Of a stretch of 64,000 nucleotides of DNA, positions 26,134 to 37,848 are shown one piece after another. The translations under genes were made by a program, and so were the position numbers. The stretch is from Peromyscus leucopus (lineage: Eukaryota; Chordata; Mammalia; Rodentia; Cricetidae). The notes under the pieces were generated by a model. It was not told the DNA's origin, made no database searches, and worked only from the letters and a program-made list of their open reading frames with translations. Each line of letters starts with the position of its first letter. Positions within the stretch are counted from its first letter, which is position 1. The stretch covers positions 14,910,231 to 14,974,230 of the forward strand of contig NC_051069.1 of NCBI RefSeq assembly GCF_004664715.2. The letters run 5' to 3'.

Positions 26134-28449
26134 TAAGTAGCTGTGGAAGCTGGGTAGGGGTGGGCTTGGGTCTGTGAACAGAAACCATCTGATGAACATT
26201 TGGAAACTGAGCTCCTGAAGGGACTGTGGTACCCAGAGATGTCAGGCTAAGGCTGTACAAATGAGAAGCCTCCTCTCTCCCCTGCTGTGTGGTAATGGCT
26301 GCCAGGGCTGAGCCAGGGCCTGACCTCACCAGGGCAAGGCCCTCATCTGTAGTACCTGTGCTGGGCTCAGCATGGGGTGGGGATGGTCCGGGGAGATGTT
26401 ATGAGCACAGATTTGACTTTCAGTTTGTCTTAGGGGGAAAACATTGAACTAGGGACACATAGAAATAGAAACAGCCCTAAGAATGGGAATGGGCCAGTGA
26501 GCTGGAAGCAAACACGGAAAAACTGAGCGTGGGCTCACTACTTTCCTCTGGTCATTTACCTCTACCACCCATCACCTTATAGAGAACGGGCTTTTTTTCC
26601 CGGGATGCTGCTTGTTACCTGAAGCCTGGCTGGGGAATGGCTTCTAGTCTTTCTCTGCCATCTGGCTCTTTGGCTACTTTCTGAAGTCCTTTCTTACTCT
26701 CCGGTCACAGAAAGACTTGGAGTCTGCCTCTCCTGACTTTCGGGGGTTCGAGAGGTTGTGCCGCTTGCAGCCACCCACTGTGGGCCCTTGCCTCTCTTCC
26801 TAGTTACTTCTGCCATGGAGTGGCCTGCCATGCTGTGCCTGCCGCCCCCACCTCATGAGCCTCAGTTCTCCTCCAAGAGCACACGAGGCAACACCACCAA
26901 GCAGCCAGCTTTCCCTCTGGAGGGAAATTAGCTTCAGCCGCCTCCCACAGTTCTACCTGACACCTCCCTGCCTGCACCCCTGCCTGCATCAGGCACTTCC
27001 TGCCCACTGCTCAGTCCCTTTGGAGAATGCCTGCCCCAGCCCTCATGTGCACAACCACTAAATCTTCCCCTTCAAAGCATTCCTCAGACCTCCTCCTCCT
27101 CCTCCAGACAGCCAGATCTACCAGAGTAGATCCCCTAGCAACAGCAACACTGTCTGTTCTCAGAATTGAGGCTTCTTGCAGATCCCGGGTCTCATCCTCC
27201 CATTTCGCCAACAGTGCACCCAACACGGTCACAGACGAATGGGCCGAGGATGCAAAGCTTGGCTAAATGACAAGCAGCCCTTCTCACACCCCCTCTCCCA
27301 CAAGGCACAGAGGCTGGGCTGAAGAACAACAGGTGAAGCTCTTGCCTGCTTTGCCCAGAAAAACCCCACCAGCCCCAGCCCAGCTTCTTGCCCTCCCCTC
27401 CCCCAACTCCATTTCTTAACCAGGGAAGGACAGGTGGCAGAAAGCTGGCTTGGCGGGAGGCTGGTTTCTATTGGGAATGTACCTCAGCGTCTCAGCTATT
27501 TCCATAAACCAATTATCACTGATCATCTCAGGAGATTGAGGCCCTGCTTGTCACCAATCCAGCCTGGGCTGTGGAGGGGAGGGTAGCTGGATGACTGTGA
27601 TGCTCCAAGACCCCTGCACCCATCACCCTGTTGCCATAGGAACACACAAGGGAGGGGGGTCTAGGGAACATGAGCCTGGATGGGAGTGTAAAGAGCTGAG
27701 AACATCCTAGTTCCTCTGACCCTATGGCACAGCATGTAGGGTGGAAAGTGGGAGGCGTGCATCCCTACTCCCCTTTTCACGGTGGGAGCAGGGCCTGTGC
27801 CAGGCTACAGCCTGGTCCCAGAGCTCCAGGCTGAGCCGCCAGCAACTCCAAGTGGTGCTAATGAGATGCAAATGGAAAGGAGAAGGGAGGGAATTGGGAA
27901 TGAAGGCCCAGCTGCCAGGACCCAGAGATGGCTTTCAGTGCTAACCCCCAGCCCCAGGTAGGAATCGCAGGGGAGAACCAAGAGCTCCCCCAAACCCTAG
28001 AGCTGGGCCCTAGACCCTGGGAAGAATTTGATGTCTTCCCACATCTGACTACAATACAGAACAACAAAGTATGCAATAAGAAAGTCCACTAAAGGCTTTT
28101 CTCATATGGATATTTCAATGTATGTTTTTTTTTAATTATAAACATTTGAATGTAAAATCCGAAACTGTTAAAATCTAGAAGTAAACAGTTTTCCCCAGGA
28201 TCCTTACATTGGTCTTGGCAATGATTTTTTTTTTTTAATTTGACATCAAAAGTATAAGCAACAAAAGCAAAATAAACAAGTGGGTGACAAGAACTGAAAA
28301 GCTGTGTCGCAAAGGAAAAACCACCACTGACTTAAAGAAGCAGAATAGTCTAAAATATGTGCACACCACACAGCTAATGAGCAGTCAATGCCCAGAGCAT
28401 ATGGAGCCCTCACACACCCCGGTACCAGAAAACCAACTTGATTTAAAAA

Positions 28450-28612
28450 GGGCCCTGCTATGATAGCACACGCCTTTGATCCCAGCTACCAGGAGGCAGA
28501 GGCAGGTATATCTCAGGGAGCTCAGGCCAGCCTGGTCTACAAAGTGAGTTCCATGACAGCCAGGGATACACAGTGAGACCCCTTCTCAAAACAAACAAAC
28601 AACAATAAAAAT
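28450..28612 (+). repeat. B1 SINE
   Basis: It contains 'gatagcacacgcctttgatc', 'ccagctaccaggaggcagag' and 'ggccagcctggtctacaaag', with an AAAC tail. Confidence 0.88.
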
Positions 28613-28637
28613 CCAAAGAAAGAAAAACAGGCAAAGA

Positions 28638-28862
28638 GGGCTGGAAGTATACCTCTGTAGTAGTGTGCTTGCCTAACATATACCAAGCCCTGGGTGCTGC
28701 ACCACATAAAGCTAGCATGATGGCACACACCTGTAATGTCAGCACTTGGCCACTGAGGAAGATCACAAGTTCAAGGTCATCATCCTTGACTACACAGTAA
28801 ATTCAAGGCTAGCCCACACTGCATGAAACTGTTTCAAAACAAAACAAAAAAAACAAAACATA
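28638..28862 (+). repeat. B4 (ID-B1 fusion) SINE
   Basis: An ID-type head ('gggctggaagtatacctc', 'gtgcttgcctaacatatacc') is followed by a B1-like body ('gatggcacacacctgtaatg') and an AAAC tail. Confidence 0.75.
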
Positions 28863-28989
28863 CAATTGGGTGACAGGTGTAAGAAAAGGTGCTCAATACT
28901 ACTAATGACCACAGACATCCAAATCAGAACCTGTAGGCCATCCCCACCCACACCTGTTAAGTTGGCTGTTATCAGAAAGACAAGAAGTA

Positions 28990-29190
28990 ACCAGCATTGG
29001 GACCCTTGAGATGACTTGGAAGGTAAAATTTTTCATCACCAATTCTGACGGCCTGAGTTCAATCCTGGAACCCTCATGTAGGAGAGAACTGATTCCCACA
29101 AGTTGTTCTCTGACCACACATCCATCACAGCACCTGTGCGGCTCCACCCCACCAACACTCAGATACACAAAATTAAGTGCAACAAAAATT
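28990..29190 (+). repeat. tRNA-type SINE (B2/B4 group)
   Basis: It contains 'ttgagatgacttggaaggta', 'cctgagttcaatcctgg' and 'agttgttctctgaccacac', a plus-strand tRNA-derived rodent SINE. The following L1 fragment continues on its far side. Confidence 0.6.
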
Positions 29191-29765
29191 GCAGATATTG
29201 GTGAGGGTGTGGGAAGAAGGGAATCTCTCTAAACTATGACTAGAAAGGCAAATTCATACAGTGGAAAACACTGTGGAAGCTCCTCAAATGTTAAAAATAG
29301 GATTTGTATAGAACCATCAATTCTACATCTGTGTACATTTCCAAAGGAAATGAAGTCAGCATCGTAAAGCAGTATCTGCGTCTCTGTATTGTTATAGCAT
29401 CATCACATGAAGATATAGGATGAACTTAAACATCCACCCATCAATGAGTGGGGAAATGACACACACACATACATGTCATAGGTAACTTCCTCTAACAGGG
29501 AAGACATAATGCTAAGTGAAATAAGCCAGGCACAGAAAGACCAATATCACATTATTTCTTTTAATGTGGAATCTCATTGAACTCACAAAACAGAGAGTAA
29601 AAGAGTAGTGCCAGGGTCTAGGGATGGAGAAAACAGATGTCAGTCGGAGGGTCCAAACATCCATTTATAAGGTGAATACATTTGGGAATCTACTATACAG
29701 TACGGCAACTGTAGTTAATATTATATTGTAGACTTTAAATGTGGCGAGTCTTAAGCATTCCCACC
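29190..29765 (+). mobile_element. Ancient L1 3' fragment
   Basis: Words such as 'atgctaagtgaaataagcca', 'ggcacagaaagaccaatatc' and 'tggaatctcattgaactca' mark the 3' end of an old mammalian L1. It is heavily decayed, with no intact frame. Confidence 0.75.
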
Positions 29766-29913
29766 ACATACACACAAAAGGACAGCTGTGAAGGGGTGGA
29801 TGTGTTAGCTTGATTACATGGTATCACTCATAGTAGGTAAGTATGTCAAATCCTGGTGTACACGTCTAACATATATTATTTTTACTTTTCAATTATACCT
29901 AAATAAGGCCAGA

Positions 29914-29914
<1 letters not shown>

Positions 29915-29960
<46 letters not shown>
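29915..29960 (+). repeat. (CA)n microsatellite
   Basis: About 22 CA units, next to the poly-T end of the following B1. Confidence 0.95.
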
Positions 29961-29963
<3 letters not shown>

Positions 29964-29974
29964 GCATATATAAC

Positions 29975-30143
29975 TTTTTTTTTTTTTTTTTTTTTTGGTT
30001 TTTCGAGACAGGGTTTCTCTGTGTAGCTTTGCGCCTTTCCTGGGACTCACTTGGTAGCCCAGGCTGGCCTCGAACTCTCAGAGATCCACCTGGCTCTGCC
30101 TCCCGAGTGCTGGGATTAAAGGCGTGCGCCACCACCGCCCAGC
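29975..30143 (-). repeat. B1 SINE, cricetid-type variant
   Basis: A 22-base T run leads into 'cgagacagggtttctctgtg', then 'tagctttgcgcctttcctgg' and 'cacttggtagcccaggctgg'. The 'tttgcgcctttcctgg' segment replaces the 'ctggctgtcctgg' of mouse B1. I know this variant from cricetid rodents. It is very well preserved, so the insertion is young. Confidence 0.9.
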
Positions 30144-30570
30144 ATAACTTCTTACTCTAAGCATTTTACCATGTTTTCTGGTGTCCTGAGTCTAGTCATC
30201 CAGCTTGGCGTACTGTGCTCTGCCTGTCCATCTTGGTCCACCTCAGACCAGGGTGGGGATCCTGGGGTTCTTGTCTCAAATTCTTTCTGTCATCTTTGGC
30301 TTTATTGCTTTCCCAGCAGGCAGGTTTATAGTTGAGGTGGTTAGGGTGGGGCATGAAGTCCCAAACTACTCAATCATCTGTTTCATTATCAGGAGCTACA
30401 AAGGGTTCAGGCCACCTCATCTCTCTGCAGATACTAGCCCCAGCCAGTCCAGTCACACAGCTGTCTAGTCCAACAGGTCCAGTGGCTTGTTTTATGGTTC
30501 TGCCAGTCTCTATTCAAGCTGCCTTCCAATCCCACCCACTACCACATAGCAACAATTCTCTCTTGAGTCC

Positions 30571-30944
30571 CTTATGGGCACTGCACCTCAACTACATCCA
30601 AGGGACACCTCATCTGTGGGCACTGTACCTCAACTACATCCAAGGGACACCTCATCTGTGGGCACTGTACCTCAACTACATCCAAGGAACATCTCATCTG
30701 TGGGCACTGTACCTCAACTACATCCAAGGGACACCTCATCTGTGGGCACTGTACCTCAACTACATCCAAGGGACATCTCATCTGTGGGCACTGTACCTCA
30801 ACTACATCCAAGGGACACCTCATGTGTGGGCACTGTACCTTAACTACATCCAAGGAACATCTCATCTGTGGGCACTGTACCTCAACTACATCCAAGGGAC
30901 ACCTCATCTGTGGGCACTGTAACTCAACTACATCCAAGGGACAT
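30571..30944 (+). repeat. 42-bp minisatellite, block A (~9 copies)
   Basis: Each 42-bp unit contains 'ctcatctgtgggcactgtac', then 'ctcaactacatccaaggg'. Units alternate between 'ggacacctcat' and 'gacatctcat' endings over most of the block, so an 84-bp higher-order pattern is visible. The 196-codon frame through it is open only because 42 is a multiple of three. Confidence 0.97.
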
Positions 30945-31591
30945 TGTGGTGGTAATCTAATTGTACTGAAATATTATTTTGATTGTATGTTAATAAATAA
31001 AGTTGTCCGGGGGTCAGAGCTATTAGAGCCATAGCAAGAGTGTGGCGGTGGTGGCACACGCCTTTAATCCCATAGATCTCTGTGTGTTCAGGGATATAGC
31101 CAGCATTGGAGACATATGCCTTTAAGACCTAGGGGGCTGTACATTCAGACAGTGTTGGGCGCCAGATATAGATGTAACTAACCGTCTTATTAAATAAGAA
31201 ACACAGAAACAATGTAAAGGAGAAAGCCGAGAGGTCAGAGCTCAGAGCTAAAATCTCACCCTTCCGCCTGTGGTGTCCCAGCTTCCCAAAAGAGCGCTAC
31301 TTCCTGTCTGTTCGTTTTTTTTTTATAGTATGTTGTTCTGCCTTCTCATTGGTTGTAAACCCAAACACATGACTGCCTCGTCACTGTCTGAATGTACAGC
31401 CCCCTAGGTCTTAAAGGCATATGTCTCCAATGCTGGCTATATCCCTGAACACACAGAGATCTATGGGATTAAAGGCATGTGCCACCACCGCCACACTCTT
31501 GCTATGGCTCTAATAGCTCTGACCCCCGGACAACTTTATTTATTAACATACAATCAAAATAATATTTCAGTACAATTAGATTACCACCACA
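30945..31591 (-). mobile_element. 647-bp LTR-like foldback element inside the minisatellite
   Basis: The element begins TGTGGTGGT and ends ACCACCACA and is flanked by the 6-bp direct repeat 'ggacat' (30939-30944, 31592-31597). Its outer 210 bp (30945-31154 and 31382-31591) are inverted copies of each other with one visible mismatch. Both arms contain a B1-like piece ('ggcacacgcctttaatccca'). The 227-bp centre, read on the minus strand, has an 'aaccaatgag' box, a TATA-like 'actataaaaa' and ends at 'tctggcgcccaa', which resembles a tRNA-Lys primer-binding site. This looks like an endogenous-retrovirus LTR embedded in a palindrome. It has no coding capacity, and I do not know a family name. Confidence 0.88.
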
Positions 31592-32070
31592 GGACATCTC
31601 ATCTGTGGGCACTGTACCTCAACTACATCCAAGGGACACCTCATCTGTGGGCACTGTACCTCAACTACATCCAAGGGACACCTCATCTGTGGGCACTGTA
31701 CCTCAACTACATCCAAGGGACACCTCATCTGTGGGCACTGTACCTCAACTACATCCAAGGGACATCTCATCTGTGGGCACTGTACCTCAACTACATCCAA
31801 GGGACACCTCATCTGTGGGCACTGTAACTCAACTACATCCAAGGGTCATCTCATCTGTGGGCACTGTACCTTAATTACATCCAAGGGACAGCTCATGTGT
31901 GGGTACTGTACCTCAACTACGTCCAAGGGACACCTCATCTGTGGGTACTGTACCTCAACTACACCCAAGGGACACCTCATCTGTGGGTACTGTACCTCAA
32001 CTACACCCAAGGGACACCTCATCTGTGGGCACTGTAACTCAACTACATCCAAGGGTCATCTCATCTGTGT
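31592..32070 (+). repeat. 42-bp minisatellite, block B (~11 copies)
   Basis: This continues block A after the foldback insertion, in the same orientation and with the same unit. Later copies carry private variants ('gggtactg', 'ctacacccaag', 'aagggtcat'). The last three or so copies resemble each other more than they do the first ones, which suggests local duplication. Confidence 0.97.
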
Positions 32071-32907
32071 GGTCCCCCAGTAGCACTGGTGCCTGGTGAC
32101 CACCCACTGTCCCCTTAGAACCTTTTCTTCTCTTGGCTTCCAAGATACCCTACTCTCACTTCCTCCCTGGCCTTGCTCCTCATGTCTTCTACACAGCATT
32201 AAATATTGGCTCACCTTAGTTTCCTCCACGGCCACACATTCCTAGTATTCCCCATGCCATCTCGTGCCCATCCTGGCATCAGGAATCACATCCCACCCCA
32301 TTCAATCTATGTCTAAGAATTCGGCCTTATCTCTTGAATTTGGCCACGTCTCTCCACCACTTAGTGGCCACTGTGCTGTTTTCTCACCTGCTCTAGGGAC
32401 ATCCAATATTGCCACTTTGCCAATTTCCTTCTAAGGCAGGTTTCCCTTTGCTGCTGTAGCATCAAAGTACCAAAGTGACCCCACGGCTCCCTACTGTTCC
32501 CAGGATGAAGAGAACTCCAGGCCCCGCATGGCTGTCTTCACTCATTGGCTCTTCCAGCTTCCTAGCAGCATGACCCCCCTTCTCTACCTTTGCTCCAGCC
32601 ATAATGGGAATCCTCCAGTTCTTGAGGAAACACTGTCCCCTCCCACCCCAGCCTTTGCACTCCTCTTCCAATCTCACCTCCTCCAAGAAGAGACCCCTGA
32701 TCTCCCAGGCCAGCATCTCCCCATTGCATACCTCCACAGTACTACAGACTTCCACGGTGATACAGCTCTGACTTTATGTGATTATTCACTCACTGTTTGG
32801 CAGGTCCCACTGATTCCAGGAGCAACCACCAGGTCTCTCTTGTTCACTGTTCTTTCCCCCCTACAAAACCTATGGAATGTAGGAAGCTGGAAGCTAGTAA
32901 TTGCTGG

Positions 32908-32957
32908 ATGGATGGATGGATGGATGGATGGATGGATGGATGGATGGATGGATGGAT
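32908..32957 (+). repeat. (GGAT)n tetranucleotide repeat
   Basis: About 12 pure GGAT units ending in GAATGC. Confidence 0.97.
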
Positions 32958-33397
32958 GAATGCTGTTCTCACTTTGTGTAACTTTGGGAAAGTTGCTTCA
33001 CCTCTCCATGCCTGAATGCATCATGTGGGAATGTTTGGAGAGCCTTGAAGATAGTAGTCAGGCAATAGGTGATGCTGGCAGATCCAGTGCAAAACAGAGT
33101 AAGGAGTCCTCAGCCAGCACTCACACTGGGCACATGAAACCCACCAGAAAAAAAAAAGCTCCAGGGCAGTAGAAAGAAATCAAACTGGGGTCAGGAAGAC
33201 CCAGAGTCTGGCCCACTGCCCCTGCCTTCCAGTGTGACTGCCAACCAGGCCCTGGTCTTCAAAGTCAGTCTTTCCATGAACCAGGATATGAGTGCCGGCC
33301 TCCATGTTGGTACAAGTCTGGTAGCCTGGCTTGCTATCTAGCCTGGGAAACTGTCTGTTCTTTAGAGCCTAGCTGTATTGCACAAGGCAGATTCCAT

Positions 33398-33495
33398 GCC
33401 CAGGTCTGCTGGGCCAGTGCCCAGGGCCCAGGTCTCTCCTAACTTGTCCAGTGTCCAGAACCTAGGGCCTGGGCACTGGCCCAGCAGACCTGGGC
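33398..33495. repeat. 28-bp perfect inverted repeat, 42-nt loop
   Basis: The arms at 33398-33425 and 33468-33495 are exact reverse complements. The left arm begins 'gcccaggtctgctgggccag'. The 42-nt loop also contains short repeats of the arm words ('cccaggtct', 'cctaggg'). Confidence 0.95.
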
Positions 33496-36400
33496 AACCT
33501 GTCTTCCAGCCTGGCATAGAAGAACCTGTCAGTCACAGCCCAGCAGGCACCAGGAAGGCAGTGGTCCTGACAGGTGGGAGTACCCCAGTGAGCCGGATGG
33601 GGGAGCACCAGGAGATAGCCTGTGGATTCTGACCCCTGGCCAAAGTCTGGGGAAGGACTGCCAGTGCTGGCAACTGCTGCCTTGGCTGCCTGCTGCCCTG
33701 AGCTAATGAGTGGGGCAGAGCCAGCCTGGGTGGTTCCTCTGTGCATGTGGCCAGGCCTGGCTTAGCTGAGCTCAGGGTGAGAAACAGGTCAGGGTCAGAC
33801 AGTCACAGGCAGGAGTGAGCCCTGACCTTGGTCCACATCTTGGTCACAGATGGCTCTGTCCCGTGTGACTGACTGGAAAGGATGTTGGAAGTAGACAGAA
33901 AAGGTTCCAGTAAGAGGTGAGTTAAAGAACCACATGTTGGAGGCATATGTGCCCAGAGAGTGTGTAGGTTCCAGGCCTCATCTTACATATGGACATCTTG
34001 CAGCTGAGAGCATTTCTAGGATCCTTGAGGTCACACAGCGAATAGGTCCCCAGGCGAGGATCCAGGATTCCAAAATCCAAAGTCCTTTCTATCTCCCAGC
34101 TGAACTGACCTTTTATGCAGTAGTTTCTCCTCTTGGAGGAGGAATGTTGGCGTCACAGCCTTCCAAAGAGATGCGGTACCCAGCCTGGAGACCCAGCCTG
34201 TGCTCTGGACCTACCTGCCCTGCCTGTAGCCAAGGGGCCACAGAGGGTAAGAATCTGAGCAGAGAAGGTCCAGGATAACTCATAGGTGCCCTCTGCCTCA
34301 ACAACCAGAGGGTTGAGCTTAGCAAAACTCACAGTGACCATACTTGAGGGACAGTTCCAGGAAGAAAGTGACCCCCATGTGTAACTTTGTCCTGTTTTAA
34401 GCTCACCAGCAATCCAGTTCCCTACACACTCCTAACAGAGGGGCCCTGAGAGGGAAGTGATATTGTCCCCTCGAAGTAGCCAAGAAGTCTGAGGCCCTGG
34501 AGAGAGAAGGACTGGACTGAGGTGAATGGCTGGCCCTGGAATAATGCAGATAAAGGTAACAGTTCCTGTCTGACCACAGTCGTAGAGATCAAGGCTCCTT
34601 GTCTTCCAGAAGGATGCCCCTGGGGAAAGAGACAAGGCAGATCCTGGTGGGCCCTGGGACTCCATCATCCTGGAAGGCCTCAGTCCTGTAGCCCGATTTC
34701 CTGCCCACACCTGCTCCATATGGTTTCACTCTTGAGGCTCAGAGCCTCCAAATTTTTGTTCTGTGAGAACCTCCCAATGTCCCAGAACTGTAAACACAGC
34801 TGGTGTCAGTGGTTAAAGTGGGGCTGGCCTGGGACACCCCCACCCCAGCCAGACACTGCAGTCTTTCCAGATGTTTCTCCATCAGCTCAGCACAAGGCCC
34901 CCGAGGCTTCGTTCTGAAATGAACATTCAGCCCTGACAGTATGAGCTCTCTCCGGGTCACCAGTCTCCTGAGAAACAGCCAGGGGGGGCAATGCTGCCCA
35001 GCAGAAGCAAGCATGCTTGGGAAGAGGGCGAGTGGCAGGGCAGGGAGGACTCTTTCTGGGGTCCACGGCACATGATGCATAGGCCTCAGAGCGTTTTTTA
35101 CTGAGCATGTGCAGAGTCCATCAGAGCACACACACACACCCCACCCCACCCCAACACCTACCTGCTGATTTCTGATTTGGGGGAATTGGGGCTTGTCTAC
35201 ACTGTGTTGAAATCTAGATTTCTGTGTGAAATCCAGAGCTTGCAATGCAGGCCAAACAACCCTGGTCAGTTAGAATCTGCAGTGGTCCCTCATGGCTCTC
35301 CCCTCCCCATGCAGCTTAGACTCAATGCCACATCCAGCTGTGCTGACTAGTCATCTCCTCCCAGAAGGGTCGCTTCCCCTAGCACTGTCCCTTGGCTTGT
35401 GTGAGCAGGCATTGCCTCTTTGAAGCCTCCCATTTTCTCATTTCCAGGATGGCCAGATACCCTTCCCTGTCTCTGGCTTTCCTCTTGCCTCCACACCTGC
35501 AAATACTGCTTCCAGCTCCATTGTGGCCTCTTCTATGCACACCTTCTCTCCTTGGAGTCTCTTCTATCCCAGGCATCCTCACACCGCACCCCGAAAGCCC
35601 TAGAAGCCCTGGGTCCAATTTGTGCCTCCCCTCAGCCCTGTGAATGGACATGTGGACAGAGCTTCCTCACCCTATCGGGTACCATTAGCTACAGGGCGCC
35701 TTAGTGGAAGAAATGTTTAAGAACAAGTCTGGATCCACAGCAGTGGAGCCAGGAGCCAAGACTCAAATCAACAGCTGTGCACCTGAACCCCAATCCACCT
35801 CCTCTGGCCTTTCGTGGGACCAGCCTGGAATCCTCAGAAAGCTGTGGGATTTGTCTCTGGAAAGGATAAAGGGTAAAGGGTAAAATTCCCCTCCTCTTCC
35901 CACAGGAAGAGGGCTAAGAGGATGGGGGAGGGGCCAGTAGATGTCACCCAGTCTTCCCAAACATCTCAAGACCTGAGGACAGTGCTCCGGGTGCTGTGAA
36001 GGTGTTGGAGGAGTTTGGTCCAAAGACTAGCTCAGAACTGTGGCTGAGGACTCAGAAGATGGTCTGTGTGTCTTGTAAAACCAGAGCCAAGATCCAGCTA
36101 TGAGGCTCTGTGAGAACAAAGAAGCCAGGATCTGGGCTGGACCCCTAAAGAGGTCTAGTCCCTATAGCCAGGCTTGGCTTCCCCCACCTTTAAGAATAGT
36201 CGACTGGGACAGCCTTTGGGATTTGAGCTTGCCTTCTGCTTCCAGGGAAGAACTAGGAGCTGAAGCAGTACAGGCAGGGTCCCAGCATCTGAGCTAAGGG
36301 TGCCCAGCACAGTTTCAGGAAAAGAGCCACCTCCATATGCCTTCCCACAATCATCTCTTGTCCTCATTCACATGTAGTTGGGACCCACTGGTCAAGACTG

Positions 36401-37194
36401 GGAGGTAAGATATGAGCACCTGATGTGGCCAGTCAGGTCCCTGCTCCTGAAATCAGTTAGTGTACATGGGAGGAAGGAGCTGGTAAGGTGACAGTGTCCC
36501 CACCCCTTTGTCCTCTGTCCACAGTCTTCCCAGAGAACATTTGAACAGGCTCCATTCCCCAGCATTTGGGCAAGGAGACACCCCAGACCCCAGAACTAGG
36601 AATAATAAATCTGAATACTCAGGAAGAATTCTGAGGCTGGGAAGTTCACCTCAGTGTCTGGCCTGGGTCCCTCCTGTGCTAAGGCTGCTTACAGAGGCAA
36701 GGGGATGCTAGGAGAGTGGATGGTCAATGATTGATCATGTCAATGAAGACTTGAGACCTTCTCAAGTTGTCTCACTCAGACTCACAGCTTGTCACAGGAT
36801 TTTGGTGCCTCCCTATCCTAAGAAGGTGACTTCTGAGAGCCTCACCATGATGACCTAGGATAGATGCCCCCTGAGACTTGCAGGTGAGGCAGGCAGCAGA
36901 CTGTTTTTTGACCCAGTGCTGTCCCCAGCCTCAGAGACCATCTTTGGGAAACAGGGAAGTTCCTTTTCCAGAAGAGAGAGGATGTGGCAATGCCCAATAC
37001 ACAGGGTTGACTATAAATTTACCTCAGACATTGTGTTTTGTGGACCACAGTTCCCTCTTGAACCACATAGGAAGATCCACCTAGTTAACTGAGTTCTGAA
37101 AAGAGATGGCATCTCCACTCCCATGAAGTGCTCCTCTAAGAACAGTTGAAGTGGAAAGGGATGAGGTGGAGAGACAAAGTCTCATTTTGGCTTT

Positions 37195-37328
37195 TGGCTT
37201 TTTAAGATGGAGTCTTACTATGGAGCCCTGGGTAGCCTAGAACTTACTATATAGACCAGGCTGGCCTCAAACTTATGGTAATCCCTTCCCAAGTGTGAAC
37301 TCACAGAGATGCACCACAACACCCAACC
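37195..37328 (-). repeat. B1-type SINE, diverged
   Basis: It contains 'gatggagtcttactatgg', 'atatagaccaggctggcctc' and 'gagatgcaccacaacaccc', the reverse complement of B1. Confidence 0.8.
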
Positions 37329-37469
37329 TGAACTTTAAAGAACTTTTTGGCTTAACCACATTTCCTTTCTGTTCCCAAAGCTAAGTCACTTCCTGTAGAT
37401 GGCAGAGTTAGTTCCCTATTGGTAGGGGATCCCTGACCTCAGCTTATACTTCGCTAGTTCCAGAGTCAT

Positions 37470-37848
37470 CCTGTGGATGAAGGCTCTCCTCATTTGCTTC
37501 CATGCTGCCATAAACACCATGACCAAAGGCAACTTGGAAAAGAAAGGGTTTATTTCAGCTTACAGGTTACAGTTCATCATGAGGGAGGCCAAGGTAGGAA
37601 CTCCAGGCAAGTGCTTAAGCAGAAACCAATGGAAGAATGCTTCTTACTGGCTGGCTTGCTGTGGCTTCATTTCTTATATAATCCATGCCCAAGGATGACA
37701 CCACCCGAAGTGGACTGGGCCCTCCTACACCAGTTAGCAATCCAGAAAGTGTTCCATAGAGCAATCTGATGGAGGAGATTCCTCAATTAAGATTCTCTCC
37801 TCCCAGGTATTTCTAAGTTTATGTCAAGCTGACAAAAACCAAACACAG
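37470..37848 (-). mobile_element. Rodent solo LTR (ERVL/MaLR-like)
   Basis: It contains 'ataaacaccatgaccaaagg', 'aaagaaagggtttatttcag' and 'gtcaagctgacaaaaacc'. On the minus strand this reads as an LTR with an AATAAA-type signal near one end. A second copy of the same family lies at about 48533-48907. The exact family name is uncertain. Confidence 0.7.

Noticed and set aside
30332..30922. 196-codon frame with a 14-residue repeat
   Set aside because: The 42-bp unit is a multiple of three, so frames on both strands stay open. The array is intronic and split by a mobile element.
30571..32070. CRISPR-like regular repeats
   Set aside because: The whole 42-bp unit is repeated with no unique spacers, and the setting is a mammalian intron.
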